The position numbers and the translations under genes were made by a program. The notes under the pieces are model-generated. The model saw only the letters and a list, made by a program, of their open reading frames with translations, was not told the DNA's origin and made no database searches. From Roseovarius pacificus (GTDB taxonomy: Bacteria > Pseudomonadota > Alphaproteobacteria > Rhodobacterales > Rhodobacteraceae), in NCBI RefSeq assembly GCF_900142665.1, contig NZ_FRBR01000004.1, positions 1 to 64,000 of the forward strand: DNA of 64,000 bases, read 5' to 3'. Shown one piece after another: positions 54,901 to 63,930 of the stretch. Numbering within the stretch: the stretch's first letter is position 1; each line of letters opens with the position of its first letter.

Positions 54901-57531
54901 ATGCCAAGGCAAACGACCCCTCTGACCCCGGTGCTGAACCGGCTGCGGCGGCCCCTGACCCTGACATGGGCGGGGTTGATCGCCGAACGGATCGTGCGTG
55001 CCTTCTGGCCGGTCTGGACCGTGATCGCGGCCTGCGCGGCGGCGTTGATACTGGGATTGCATGACAGTCTGCCGCTGGAACTGGTCTGGTCGGCGATGAT
55101 CGCCGCCCTGCTGGCGCTGCTGGTGTTCGCCGGTCTTGGCGCGCGGGCGTTTCGCTGGCCGGGGCGGGAGGATGCGCTGGCGCGGCTGGACGCCAGCCTG
55201 CCGGGGCATCCGCTGACCGCATTGCAGGATGCGCAAACGGTGGGCAGCGGCGATCCGGCCTCGGAGGCGCTGTGGCGGGCCCATCAGGCCCGGATGGCCG
55301 AGCGTGCGGCGCAGGCGCGTGCGGTGGAGCCGGACCTGAAGCTGGCGCGGCGCGATCCGTTCGGGTTGCGCTATGTCGCCCTGCTGGGGCTGGTGGTGGC
55401 GCTGTTGTTCGGATCGGTCTGGCGGGTGGGCAGCGTGGCCGGCCTGACGCCGGGCGGGAGCGCGGCGCTGGCCAGCGGCCCGACCTGGGAGGGCTGGATC
55501 GAACCGCCTGCCCATACCGGGCTGCCGAGCCTCTACCTGAACGATCAGAAAGGTGAGATCTCGGTGCCCGAGGGCAGCCGCGTGACCCTGCGCCTTTATG
55601 GCGAGGTGGGCGCGCTGAGCGTGTCGGAAACCGTTTCGGACCGGACAGAGGATATCGGCGCGGCCACCGATCCCGAACAGGCCTTCGACATCACCCGCGC
55701 CGGAACACTGACCATCGACGGCCCCGGCGGGCGCAGCTGGACCATTCTGGCGCTGGCCGACCTGCCGCCTGCGGTGGAGGTGTTGAGAGAGGGCGCCGAG
55801 ACCACGTTCGACGGGCAGATGAGCCAGCCGTTCCGCGCCTCGGACGATTACGGGGTCACGGGCGGGACGGCGACCTTCCGTCTGGATATGGCGGCGCTGG
55901 AGCGCCGGTACGGGCTGTCGACCGCGCCCGAGCCGCGCGAGCCGATCACGCTGGACCTGCCGATGCCGATCACTGGTGACCGGGTGGAATTTACCGAGAC
56001 GCTGATCGACAACCTGTCGCAGCATCCCTGGGCGCATCTGCCGGTGACGCTGGAATTGCGGGTCGAGGATGCCAGCGGCAATACCGGGCGCAGCACGCTG
56101 GAAAAGATGGCCCTGCCCGCGCGGCGGTTTTTCGATCCGCTGGCGGCGGCGGTGATCGAACAGCGCCGCGACCTGCTGTGGTCGAAGGCCAATGCACGGC
56201 GGGTGACTCAGGTGTTGCGCGCAGTGTCGTACCGGCCCGAAGACGGGCTGTTTCGCCGTGAAACCGATTACCTGAAACTGCGGGTGGTCCTGCGGCGGCT
56301 GGAAACGCTGCTGCACCATGACAGCCTGACGGACGAGGCGCGGGACGAGACCGCACAGGCGCTGTGGGATCTGGCGATTGCGCTGGAGGAAGGCGATATC
56401 GGCGATGCGCTGGAACGCATGCGCGCGGCGCAGGAGCGGCTGAGCGAGGCGATGAAGAACGGCGCCAGTCCCGAAGAGATCGAGCGGCTGATGCAGGAGT
56501 TGCGCGAGGCGACCAACGATTACATGCGCCAGAAGATACAGCAGGCGCAGCGCGATCAGCAGAACGGCGATCAGGATCAGATGGGCCAGACGCCCGAGGA
56601 TGCCATGCGCATGACCCAGCAGGATTTGCAGGACATGATGGACCGTATCCAGGACCTGATGGAACAGGGCCGCATGGCCGAGGCGCAGCAGGCGCTGGAA
56701 GAGTTCCAGCGGATGATGGAAAACATGCGCGTCACCCAGGGTCAGGGTGGCCAGCAGGGCCAGAACCCCGGCCAGCAGGCGATGGAGGGGCTGGCCGAAA
56801 CCCTGCGCAACCAGCAGGGTCTGTCGGACGAGGCGTTCCGCGATTTGCAGGAACAGTTCAATCCCGATGCGCAGGCCGGGCAAAACCAGGGCAACGAGGG
56901 GCGCGATGGCGGGCAGGGCCGCGGCCAGAGCCACCAGCAACAAGGCCAGCAGGGGCAAGGCCAGGGCGGTCAGCCGGGTCAGCCCGGCGGACAGGGACAG
57001 CAACCCGGCGACCGGCAGGCCGAACAAGGCGGACCGGGGGGCGATCTGGCCGACCGGCAGGAGGCGCTGCGCCGCGAGCTCGAGCGCCAGCGCGGGAACC
57101 TTCCCGGCGGCGGCAGCGAGGCCGGAGAGGCCGCGCGCGAAGCGTTGGAGCGGGCGGACCGCGCCATGGAAGGCGCCGAAGAGGCGCTGCGCGGTGACGA
57201 ACTGGCCGAGGCGCTGGACCGTCAGTCGGAAGCGATGGAAGCCCTGCGCGACGGGATGCGCAACCTGGGCGAAGCCATGGCCGAGAACCGCCGCCAGCAA
57301 CAGGGCGGACAGGGGCAGGCGCGTGGCGAGGTGGGCCAGCAACAGTCCGATCCGCTGGGCCGCCTGTCGGGAGAGGGCGGCCAGGTGGGCACGCAGGATT
57401 CGCTGTTGCAGGGCGAGGATGTCTATCGCCGGGCGCGCGAATTGCTGGATGAAATCCGCCGCCGCTCGGGCGAGGGCGAGCGCCCGGATATCGAACTGGA
57501 TTATCTCAAACGCCTGCTGGACAGGTTCTAG
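54901..57531 (+). CDS. TIGR02302-family membrane protein with Gln/Gly-rich tail
   Basis: An 876-residue protein with three N-terminal helices (VWTVIAACAAALILGLHDSL, ELVWSAMIAALLALLVFAGL, YVALLGLVVALLFGSVWRVG), a large beta-rich periplasmic part (about 180-450), then coiled-coil-rich and very Gln/Gly-rich sequence (about 555-710). The length and order match TIGR02302 (DUF4175), conserved in alphaproteobacteria, function unknown. The ATG at 54901 follows GGAG; a GTG at 54874 is alternative. Confidence 0.8.
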   Translation: MPRQTTPLTPVLNRLRRPLTLTWAGLIAERIVRAFWPVWTVIAACAAALILGLHDSLPLELVWSAMIAALLALLVFAGLGARAFRWPGREDALARLDASLPGHPLTALQDAQTVGSGDPASEALWRAHQARMAERAAQARAVEPDLKLARRDPFGLRYVALLGLVVALLFGSVWRVGSVAGLTPGGSAALASGPTWEGWIEPPAHTGLPSLYLNDQKGEISVPEGSRVTLRLYGEVGALSVSETVSDRTEDIGAATDPEQAFDITRAGTLTIDGPGGRSWTILALADLPPAVEVLREGAETTFDGQMSQPFRASDDYGVTGGTATFRLDMAALERRYGLSTAPEPREPITLDLPMPITGDRVEFTETLIDNLSQHPWAHLPVTLELRVEDASGNTGRSTLEKMALPARRFFDPLAAAVIEQRRDLLWSKANARRVTQVLRAVSYRPEDGLFRRETDYLKLRVVLRRLETLLHHDSLTDEARDETAQALWDLAIALEEGDIGDALERMRAAQERLSEAMKNGASPEEIERLMQELREATNDYMRQKIQQAQRDQQNGDQDQMGQTPEDAMRMTQQDLQDMMDRIQDLMEQGRMAEAQQALEEFQRMMENMRVTQGQGGQQGQNPGQQAMEGLAETLRNQQGLSDEAFRDLQEQFNPDAQAGQNQGNEGRDGGQGRGQSHQQQGQQGQGQGGQPGQPGGQGQQPGDRQAEQGGPGGDLADRQEALRRELERQRGNLPGGGSEAGEAAREALERADRAMEGAEEALRGDELAEALDRQSEAMEALRDGMRNLGEAMAENRRQQQGGQGQARGEVGQQQSDPLGRLSGEGGQVGTQDSLLQGEDVYRRARELLDEIRRRSGEGERPDIELDYLKRLLDRF

Positions 57532-57576
57532 GGTCAGGACCCTGGACGCGCCCCGCGCCATTCCCCGCCGTTCTCG

Positions 57577-58521
57577 TTACCCCATGAAGGACGCGATTGT
57601 CTGCGCGAGCCATATGCGCAAGCCGTTGATGGCCGTGACATAGCTGGCCATGACCGGCTCGAGCGCGGGGTGGAGCCCGGCGATTTGCGGCGCGAACGCG
57701 TAGATCAGCGTCACGAGGGCGAAGAGCAGCACCGCCAGCGTGAATCCGCGGCGGAACCCGTCGGGTTTTTGCGGCGTGGCGTCGGCCGTTTGTATTGCGA
57801 CGGCGGTGTCGGGCCGGGGCGTGCGGTCGGAATCGAGAGAGGAATTGATTTCGTCGATATCGGGAAACAGGTTGCGGCGCGAGTCGGGGTCGATATCGGC
57901 GTGTTCGTCTTCCTCGATCCGGGCAAAGCTGTCGCTGCTGCCGGTGTCGTCTTCGGCGATCTCCTCGCCGCGCAGGCGGGCCATGCGTTCGCGTGCTTCC
58001 CGGCTGCGCAGGTCCTGTTCGGGCTGGTCGTCGAGCCCCATCTCGGTCTGGGTTTCCAGGCCGCCGCTTTCGGCTTCGCGGGCCTTGTGCTCGCGCTCGG
58101 CCTCGGCGCGCAGGAGGTCGCGAATGGTCGGGTCCAGTTCGCGCCGTTGCGGGGCGGCGGGCCGGGGGGTGTCCTGAATCTGTTCGGCGGTGTCGTCGGG
58201 GGCGTCGTCGCCGGCCCCGGACAGGTCGGGTTTCGGCGCTGCGGGGGCGGGGGACTCAGGGGAAATGTCCTGCGCCCCGGCGGGGGTGTCGTCCTGGGGG
58301 GTGACGTCGTATTCGGGCTCGGAGTCTTCGGGCGGAAGGTCGGGCTCGGGCGCTTGCGCGATGTCCTGTTCGGCCTCGTCAGCCGGGGCTGGCAGGTGAT
58401 CGGGGTGATACTGAAACCATGTGTCGCCACAGTTCGAGCATTGCACATCGCGCCCCGTTTCGGGGATCACTTCGTCGGGCACTTCGTATTGAGCCCCACA
58501 ATTCGGGCAAGTCAGCCTCAT
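57577..58521 (-). CDS. MJ0042-type zinc-ribbon membrane protein
   Basis: A 314-residue protein with an N-terminal zinc ribbon (LTCPNCGAQYEVPDEVI, CSNCGDTWF; Cys5, 8, 28, 31), a long acidic, Pro-rich disordered region (about 40-240) and a C-terminal membrane helix (FTLAVLLFALVTLIYAFAPQ). Conserved next to ftsEX in Rhodobacterales. Probably a scaffold at the cell-division or envelope site, which is inferred from location. Confidence 0.75.
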   Translation of the reverse strand: MRLTCPNCGAQYEVPDEVIPETGRDVQCSNCGDTWFQYHPDHLPAPADEAEQDIAQAPEPDLPPEDSEPEYDVTPQDDTPAGAQDISPESPAPAAPKPDLSGAGDDAPDDTAEQIQDTPRPAAPQRRELDPTIRDLLRAEAEREHKAREAESGGLETQTEMGLDDQPEQDLRSREARERMARLRGEEIAEDDTGSSDSFARIEEDEHADIDPDSRRNLFPDIDEINSSLDSDRTPRPDTAVAIQTADATPQKPDGFRRGFTLAVLLFALVTLIYAFAPQIAGLHPALEPVMASYVTAINGLRIWLAQTIASFMG

Positions 58522-58686
58522 GTTGCCACCTGTCGCCTGCCAGCGGTATCCGCTTGTTCATCCTTGCGGAAAGCATAGGCTGTAAAGCCCTGTTGCGAAA
58601 GGGTAAAGCATTTGCCCCCTGTAATCATTGCACATGTGTGTTCTCTGAGGCATTTAGAGGCGGTGGGTGCGGACAAGGGGGCAGGT

Positions 58687-59364
58687 TTGATCGAGCTGGA
58701 GAATGTGGCCTACAGCTATGGCGGGGGCGAGTTGCTGAGCGATATCTCGTTGCAGCTTCAGCCCGGATCGTTCCATTTCCTGACCGGCCCGTCCGGCGCG
58801 GGCAAGACGACGCTGCTGAAGCTGTGTTACGGGGCGCTGCTGCCGACGGCGGGCGATGTGCGCCTGTTCGGTACGGATGTGCGCGGGATGGAGCGGGACG
58901 ATATCGCGCTGTCGCGCCGCCGGATCGGGGTGGTGCATCAGGATTGCCAGTTTCTGGATCACCTGAGCGTGTCCGAAAACATCGCGCTGCCGCTGATGGT
59001 GTCGGGGCGCGACCTGCTGGCCGAGGCGGCGAACCTCAAGGAACTGACGAACTGGGTGGGGCTGACATCGCGTGCCGAGGCCCGCCCGCCGGAACTGTCG
59101 GGCGGCGAACGCCAGCGCGCGGCGCTGGCGCGTGCGGTGATCATGTCGCCCGACGTGGTGCTGGCGGATGAGCCCACGGGCAACGTGGACTGGGAAATGT
59201 CGCAGCGCCTGTTGCGCTTGCTGGTCGAGCTGAACCGGATGGGCAAGACGATCATGATCGCCACCCACGATCTGGCGCTGATCCGGGCGGCCAAGGCGCA
59301 TGTGCAGGCGCGGGTTCTGCGCATTTCGAACCGGCACCTGCAACTGGCGGGGGCGGATCTGTGA
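58687..59364 (+). CDS. ftsE: Cell-division ATP-binding protein FtsE
   Basis: A 225-residue ABC ATPase with Walker A GPSGAGKTTLLKLCYG, signature LSGGERQRAALARAV and Walker B DVVLADEPTGN. Acts with FtsX to regulate peptidoglycan hydrolases at the septum. The frame is open to 58612; a TTG at 58687 gives the family start (IELENVAYSYGGG); GTG at 58663 also possible. Divergent from the zinc-ribbon gene. Confidence 0.9.
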   Translation: MIELENVAYSYGGGELLSDISLQLQPGSFHFLTGPSGAGKTTLLKLCYGALLPTAGDVRLFGTDVRGMERDDIALSRRRIGVVHQDCQFLDHLSVSENIALPLMVSGRDLLAEAANLKELTNWVGLTSRAEARPPELSGGERQRAALARAVIMSPDVVLADEPTGNVDWEMSQRLLRLLVELNRMGKTIMIATHDLALIRAAKAHVQARVLRISNRHLQLAGADL

Positions 59365-60266
59365 CAATCGACATTGCGAAACTGAGCGAACTGGTGGTCG
59401 GCGATACGCAGGCCGACCGGGTTGTGCCGCCCACCGGGTTTACCGCGCGGCTGACGCTGTTCAGCGCTGCCGCGATGGCGTTTCTGGCGGTGTTCGCGCT
59501 GGCGCTGTCGCTGGCCACGGGGCGGCTGGCGGCACGGTGGGGCGACGAGCTGGCGCGCAGTTCGACGATCCGGATTTCCGCGCCCGAGGGGCAGTTGGCC
59601 GCGCAGACCGATGCGGCGCTGAAACTGCTGGAGACCACGCGCGGCGTGGCCAGCGCAAGGGCGCTGGACGCGGACGAGCAGCGCGCCCTGCTGGAGCCGT
59701 GGTTCGGCCCCGATCTGCCGGTGGACAGCCTGCCGATCCCGCAACTGATCGAAGTGATCGAGGATAACGAGGGGTTCGACCCGCAGGGATTGCGCCTGCG
59801 CCTGTCGGCCGAGGTGCCCGGTGCGGTGCTGGACGATCACACCCGCTGGCGGCGTCCGCTGGCCGAGGCGGCGGGACGGCTGCGCCTGCTGGGCTGGGTG
59901 TCGCTGTTGCTGATCGGCGGGGCGACGGCGGCGATGATCACGCTGGCGGCCAATGCGGCACTGGCGGCCAATGCGCAGGTGATCACCGTGCTGCGGCTGG
60001 TGGGCGCGCGCGACGTCTATATCGCACGGGCCTTCGTGCGCCGCTTTACCCTGCGGGCGCTGGGCGGCGCGGCGGTGGGCATGGTGCTGGGATGCGCCGC
60101 GATCCTGCTGTTACCATCGGCGCAGACGGAGGGCGGGTTCCTGACCGGGCTCGGGTTTCAGGGCTGGCACTGGATCTGGCCGCTGATCATTCCGCCGCTG
60201 GCGGCGGCGGTGGCCTTTGCCGCCACCCGCGCGGCGGCGATCAGGACGTTGAAGGACATGCCATGA
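59361..60266 (+). CDS. ftsX: Cell-division permease FtsX
   Basis: A 301-residue FtsX protein with an N-terminal helix (LFSAAAMAFLAVFALALSLA), a periplasmic loop (about 60-160) and three C-terminal helices. GTG start overlapping the ftsE stop. Partner of FtsE. Confidence 0.9.
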   Translation: MTIDIAKLSELVVGDTQADRVVPPTGFTARLTLFSAAAMAFLAVFALALSLATGRLAARWGDELARSSTIRISAPEGQLAAQTDAALKLLETTRGVASARALDADEQRALLEPWFGPDLPVDSLPIPQLIEVIEDNEGFDPQGLRLRLSAEVPGAVLDDHTRWRRPLAEAAGRLRLLGWVSLLLIGGATAAMITLAANAALAANAQVITVLRLVGARDVYIARAFVRRFTLRALGGAAVGMVLGCAAILLLPSAQTEGGFLTGLGFQGWHWIWPLIIPPLAAAVAFAATRAAAIRTLKDMP

Positions 60267-60997
60267 GCCATGCTGTGCAATGGGTGCGTTCGCTGATCTT
60301 CGTGGTCAACATCTATGCGATGATGGGGATCATGGGGATCGTCTTTTTCCCCTGGGCGGTGATCAGCCGCCGGGGCGCGCTGACCGCCTGTCATACCTGG
60401 TGCCGCTGGGTGCGCTGGACGGCGCGCTGGATGGTGGGCCTGCGCACCGAAGTGCGCGGTACGCCCCCCGCTGACGAGGTCCTGATCGCGGCCAAGCATC
60501 AGTCGTTCCTGGATATCATTCTGATTTTCGGCGCGGTTCCGGCGGGCAAGTTCATCATGAAGCGCGAATTGATGTGGGCCCCGGTGATCGGGCAATATGC
60601 GCTGAAGATCGGCTGCGTTCCGGTGGACCGGGGCAAGCGCAGCCAGGCCATCAAGAGGATGGTCACAGACGTGGCGAAGGGCCGTCAGCAGCCGGGGCAG
60701 CTGATCATCTATCCGCAGGGCACACGCATCGCGCCGGGCGTCAAGGCGCCTTACAAGGTGGGCACCGGGGTTCTCTATGAGGAACTGGGGCAGGATTGCG
60801 TGCCGGTGGCGGCCAATGTGGGCGTGTTCTGGCCGCGCAAGGGGATCATGCGCAAGCCGGGAACGGCGGTGGTGGAGTTTCTGCCGCGCATCCCTGCGGG
60901 CCGGTCGCGCCCCGAGTTCATGGCGCAATTGGAGGACGAGGTCGAAACCGCCTCGGTCCGGCTGATGAAGGAGGCGGGATTTGACCCCGAAGGTTGA
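60263..60997 (+). CDS. plsC: 1-acyl-sn-glycerol-3-phosphate acyltransferase
   Basis: A 244-residue membrane-associated acyltransferase with an N-terminal helix (LIFVVNIYAMMGIMGIVFFP), HX4D motif HQSFLD (79-84), and YPQGTRIAPG. Makes phosphatidic acid. Coupled to ftsX by a 4-bp overlap; overlaps the next gene by 17 bp. Confidence 0.9.
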   Translation: MSHAVQWVRSLIFVVNIYAMMGIMGIVFFPWAVISRRGALTACHTWCRWVRWTARWMVGLRTEVRGTPPADEVLIAAKHQSFLDIILIFGAVPAGKFIMKRELMWAPVIGQYALKIGCVPVDRGKRSQAIKRMVTDVAKGRQQPGQLIIYPQGTRIAPGVKAPYKVGTGVLYEELGQDCVPVAANVGVFWPRKGIMRKPGTAVVEFLPRIPAGRSRPEFMAQLEDEVETASVRLMKEAGFDPEG

Positions 60998-61595
60998 ATA
61001 TATTCACGACATTGCCGCGTTGGAGGCCCTGTATGGCAAGCCCGGTGCGGCCAGCCTGCGCAAGGTGACGACCCATCTGACGCCGCTTTACCGCAAATGG
61101 ATCGCGAAATCGCGGTATTGCATCATTTCGACGGTGGGCCCCGAAGGTACCGACGGCAGCCCGCGCGGCGAGGACGGGCCGGTGGTGACCGAACTGGACA
61201 ACCGGACGCTGGCCCTGCCCGACTGGCGCGGCAACAACCGTCTGGACACGCTGCGCAATATCGTCAGCGACGGGCGGATTTCGTTGCTGTTCATGGTGGC
61301 CGGGTCCAACACCGTGGTGCGGATCAACGGGCAGGCACGGGTCACGGCGGATGAACAGGTGCGGGCGATGTTCAACCGGCAGGGCAAACAGCCCGCTACG
61401 GTGATCGTCATCAAGATCGGCGAGGTCTACACGCAATGCGCCCGCGCCTCGATCCGGGCGGGGATATGGGGGCGCGACGACAGCAAAGGCTTGCCGACGG
61501 TGGGAGAGATGCTGGCCGAAACGAGCAATGGCGACGAAGGCGGCACGGAATACGATGCCGCCTGGATGGACCGGGCGATCAAGACGCTCTGGTGA
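60981..61595 (+). CDS. PPOX-class FMN-dependent oxidase family protein
   Basis: A 204-residue flavin protein of the pyridoxamine-phosphate-oxidase-like split barrel (ISTVGPEGTDGSPRGEDGPV and NRLDTLRNIVSDGRISLLFM, then VRINGQARVTADE). Resembles the TIGR04025 subfamily. Start is TTG at 60981 with a strong AAGGAGG site (60968-60974). Substrate unknown; translational coupling to plsC. Confidence 0.82.
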   Translation: MTPKVEYIHDIAALEALYGKPGAASLRKVTTHLTPLYRKWIAKSRYCIISTVGPEGTDGSPRGEDGPVVTELDNRTLALPDWRGNNRLDTLRNIVSDGRISLLFMVAGSNTVVRINGQARVTADEQVRAMFNRQGKQPATVIVIKIGEVYTQCARASIRAGIWGRDDSKGLPTVGEMLAETSNGDEGGTEYDAAWMDRAIKTLW

Positions 61596-61721
61596 GGGGG
61601 TGCGCGGTTTGAGGCGGACAGACCTGCGGTGGCCGTGGGGGCCAGGATGCGGGGTCTGTTCCGATCAGGACGATTGATCTGAGCGCGAAGGGCCGCGCCC
61701 GGTCCTTCCCACGGCAGGCGC

Positions 61722-62108
61722 TCAGATCGCAATCATTCCGTTCGAGAGCCACTTGGCGAACTCCGCCTCGCTGACATGCCCCGAGGCCAGGTCTTCCACC
61801 ATTCTGACGCCTTCGTTCGGCAAGGGCCGGAACGAGTAACCGTTGAGCCGCAGGAATGTCACGGCTGTCACGAAGGCGGTGCGCTTGTTTCCGTCCACGA
61901 AGGCACGGGCCTTGGAAATTCCGAAGGCATAGGCCGCAGCGATCCCTGCAAGGTCGGCATCGGTATAGGCGGCGAGGTTCATTGCACGGGCACATCCCAT
62001 CTCCAGAAGCGTTCGGTCACGCATTCCGGGCGCGCCGCCGTGGCGGGATATCTGTCGGTCATGAATGGCGAGGACGGCGGCGAGCGGAACCCAGACCGGC
62101 TCCGTCAT
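61722..62108 (-). CDS. doc: Doc (Fic/DOC-fold) toxin with substituted catalytic histidine
   Basis: A 128-residue Doc-type protein whose motif reads R68-AFVDGNKR instead of H-x-F-x-D-G-N-K-R; the codon is CGT, so the His to Arg change is in the sequence. Doc proteins phosphorylate EF-Tu, and the His is catalytic, so activity may be lost or altered. Coupled to the antitoxin gene by an ATGA overlap. Confidence 0.85.
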   Translation of the reverse strand: MTEPVWVPLAAVLAIHDRQISRHGGAPGMRDRTLLEMGCARAMNLAAYTDADLAGIAAAYAFGISKARAFVDGNKRTAFVTAVTFLRLNGYSFRPLPNEGVRMVEDLASGHVSEAEFAKWLSNGMIAI

Positions 62109-62329
62109 GCGAGGGCCTGAAGCAGATCGCGATTCTCATCCATGACGATTTCCGCGGCGGCCAATGCGGATGCGACCGCGGGGTCGTGTGGCGTGATCTT
62201 CAGGCTGCCATCGTCGCCGCGCAGGACAAAAAGCGTGTCGCCTTCCTTGGCGTCGAGGATCGTCAGCATTTCGGTCGTCAGGGTCATGACCGCAGAGTTG
62301 CCGACCTTCCGGATCTTGGTTTCAATCAT
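62105..62329 (-). CDS. AbrB/MazE-family antitoxin
   Basis: A 74-residue protein with an AbrB-type swapped hairpin (KIRKVGNSAVMTLTTEMLTI then LDAKEGDTLFVLRGDDGSL) and an acidic, flexible C-terminal tail (AEIVMDENRDLLQALA) that would bind the Doc toxin. An AbrB antitoxin rather than Phd is paired with Doc. Cotranscribed upstream of doc. Confidence 0.82.
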   Translation of the reverse strand: MIETKIRKVGNSAVMTLTTEMLTILDAKEGDTLFVLRGDDGSLKITPHDPAVASALAAAEIVMDENRDLLQALA

Positions 62330-62352
62330 TGCACCGCTCCATGGATATATGA

Positions 62353-62384
62353 GCGTATATACGCGAAGGGTCCATAAAAGACAA
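62353..62384 (-). promoter_or_regulatory. Promoter and palindromic operator of the doc operon
   Basis: On the minus strand, -35 TTGTCT (62379-62384), a 17-bp spacer and -10 TATATA (62356-62361). The -10 lies inside a perfect 12-bp palindrome GCGTATATACGC (62353-62364), a likely operator for the AbrB-type antitoxin; binding there would block RNA polymerase. Confidence 0.65.
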
Positions 62385-62405
62385 GGTTCCGGGATTTGCC
62401 GTCAA

Positions 62406-62430
62406 CAGGCGGCCCGGTTCGGGCCGCCTG
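62406..62430. terminator. Hairpin between lpdA and the toxin-antitoxin operon
   Basis: Perfect 11-bp stem CAGGCGGCCCG / CGGGCCGCCTG with a 3-nt loop. It lies 22 bp beyond the lpdA stop, so is probably the lpdA terminator, although the run of T is better on the plus strand (TTGCTTGTTTT). Confidence 0.6.
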
Positions 62431-62451
62431 TTGCTTGTTTTGCCGGGACCC

Positions 62452-63840
62452 TCAGCTGTGGATCGGGCCGTCGCCACAGGCGAGCGCGGCTTCGCGCACG
62501 GCCTCGGAATAGGTGGGGTGGGCGTGGCAGGTGAGGGCGATGTCCTCGGCGGCGGCGCCGAATTCCATCGCGACGCAGATTTCGTGGATCAGCTCGCCTG
62601 CCGCCGGGCCGATGATATGCGCGCCGAGCACGCGGTCGGTCTCCTTGTCGGCCAGCAGCTTGACAAAGCCGTCGCCCGCGAAATTCGCCTTGGCGCGGCC
62701 ATTGCCCATGAAGGAGAACTTGCCGACCTTGTAGGCGCGGCCCGCTTCCTTGAGCTGGCCTTCGGTCTTGCCCACGGCGGCGACCTCGGGATGGGTGTAG
62801 ATCACGCTGGGGATGACATCGTAATTCACATGGCCGTGCTTGCCGGCGATCACCTCGGCGGCGGCCATGCCTTCGTCTTCGGCCTTGTGGGCCAGCATCG
62901 GGCCGGCGACGGCATCGCCGATGGCGTAAATGCCCTCGACACTGGTGTGCCAGCCTTCGTCGATCACGATCTGTCCGCGATCCGAGAGTTTCACGCCGAG
63001 CGCGTCGAGACCGAGGCCATCGGTATAGGATTTGCGGCCCGTGGCGACGAGCACCACGTCGGCGTCGAGCGTGTGCTCGCTGTCGTCCTTGCGCAGCTTG
63101 TAGTTCACCTTGGCCTTGGTCTTGAGCGTTTCGACCGATTGCACGGCGGCGCCCATGATGAAGTCGAGCCCCTGTTTCCTGAGCAGCCGCTGGAATTGCT
63201 TTTGCACCTCGCTGTCCATGCCGGGGGTGACGTGATCGAGGAATTCCACGACTGTGACCTCGGTGCCGAGGCGGGTATAGACCGAACCCAGTTCCAGCCC
63301 GATCACGCCCGCGCCGATCACGACCATTTTCTTGGGGATCTTGGGCAGGTCCAGTGCGCCGGTGGAGGTGACGACGGTTTTCTCGTCCACCTCGACGCCG
63401 GGCAGGGAGGAGGCTTCGGAGCCGGTGGCGATGATGATGTTTTTGGCCTCGTGAACCTCGTCGCCGACCTTGACCTTGCCCTTCTCGGGGATCGAGCCCC
63501 AGCCCTTGAGCCAGTCGATCTTGTTCTTCTTGAACAGGAATTCGATGCCCTTGGTGTTCTGGCCGATCACGTCGTCCTTGTAGGACAGCATCTGTTTCCA
63601 GTCGACCGAAGGGCTTTTGCCCTTGAGGCCCATCTTGGCGAAGTTGTGCTCGGCCTCGTGCAACTGGTGAGAGGCATGGAGCAGCGCCTTGGAGGGGATG
63701 CAGCCGACGTTGAGGCAGGTGCCGCCCAGGGTTTCGCGGCCCTCCACACAGGCGGTTTTCAGGCCGAGCTGGGCGCAGCGGATGGCGGCGACATAGCCGC
63801 CGGGGCCGGAGCCGATGACGATGACGTCATAGTTTGCCAT
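62452..63840 (-). CDS. lpdA: Dihydrolipoyl dehydrogenase
   Basis: A 462-residue flavoprotein (E3) that reoxidises dihydrolipoyl groups of 2-oxoacid dehydrogenases with NAD+. FAD motif [20 protein letters not shown], redox disulfide [16 protein letters not shown] motif [33 protein letters not shown] and the C-terminal [15 protein letters not shown] with catalytic His-Glu. Start has an AAAGGA site. Confidence 0.95.
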   Translation of the reverse strand: MANYDVIVIGSGPGGYVAAIRCAQLGLKTACVEGRETLGGTCLNVGCIPSKALLHASHQLHEAEHNFAKMGLKGKSPSVDWKQMLSYKDDVIGQNTKGIEFLFKKNKIDWLKGWGSIPEKGKVKVGDEVHEAKNIIIATGSEASSLPGVEVDEKTVVTSTGALDLPKIPKKMVVIGAGVIGLELGSVYTRLGTEVTVVEFLDHVTPGMDSEVQKQFQRLLRKQGLDFIMGAAVQSVETLKTKAKVNYKLRKDDSEHTLDADVVLVATGRKSYTDGLGLDALGVKLSDRGQIVIDEGWHTSVEGIYAIGDAVAGPMLAHKAEDEGMAAAEVIAGKHGHVNYDVIPSVIYTHPEVAAVGKTEGQLKEAGRAYKVGKFSFMGNGRAKANFAGDGFVKLLADKETDRVLGAHIIGPAAGELIHEICVAMEFGAAAEDIALTCHAHPTYSEAVREAALACGDGPIHS

Positions 63841-63930
63841 TGGGATTTCCTTTCGGTTGAGCGGGTTTGGGGGCGCTGCCCCCGTCGCCCGTCGGGCGAC
63901 TCCCCCGGGATATTTTGGGCAAGAAGAAAG
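63841..63930. promoter_or_regulatory. lpdA upstream region with hairpins and repeat motif
   Basis: Contains GGGGGCGCTGCCCCC and GTCGCCCGTCGGGCGAC hairpins, then CCCGGGATATTTTGGGCAAG. It is both the promoter region of lpdA and the terminator region of the upstream partial gene; the repeat core resembles 53498-53522. Confidence 0.5.

Noticed and set aside
54829..57561. 910-residue minus-strand frame
   Set aside because: Antisense of the TIGR02302 gene; rich in Arg/Gln/His and without motifs.
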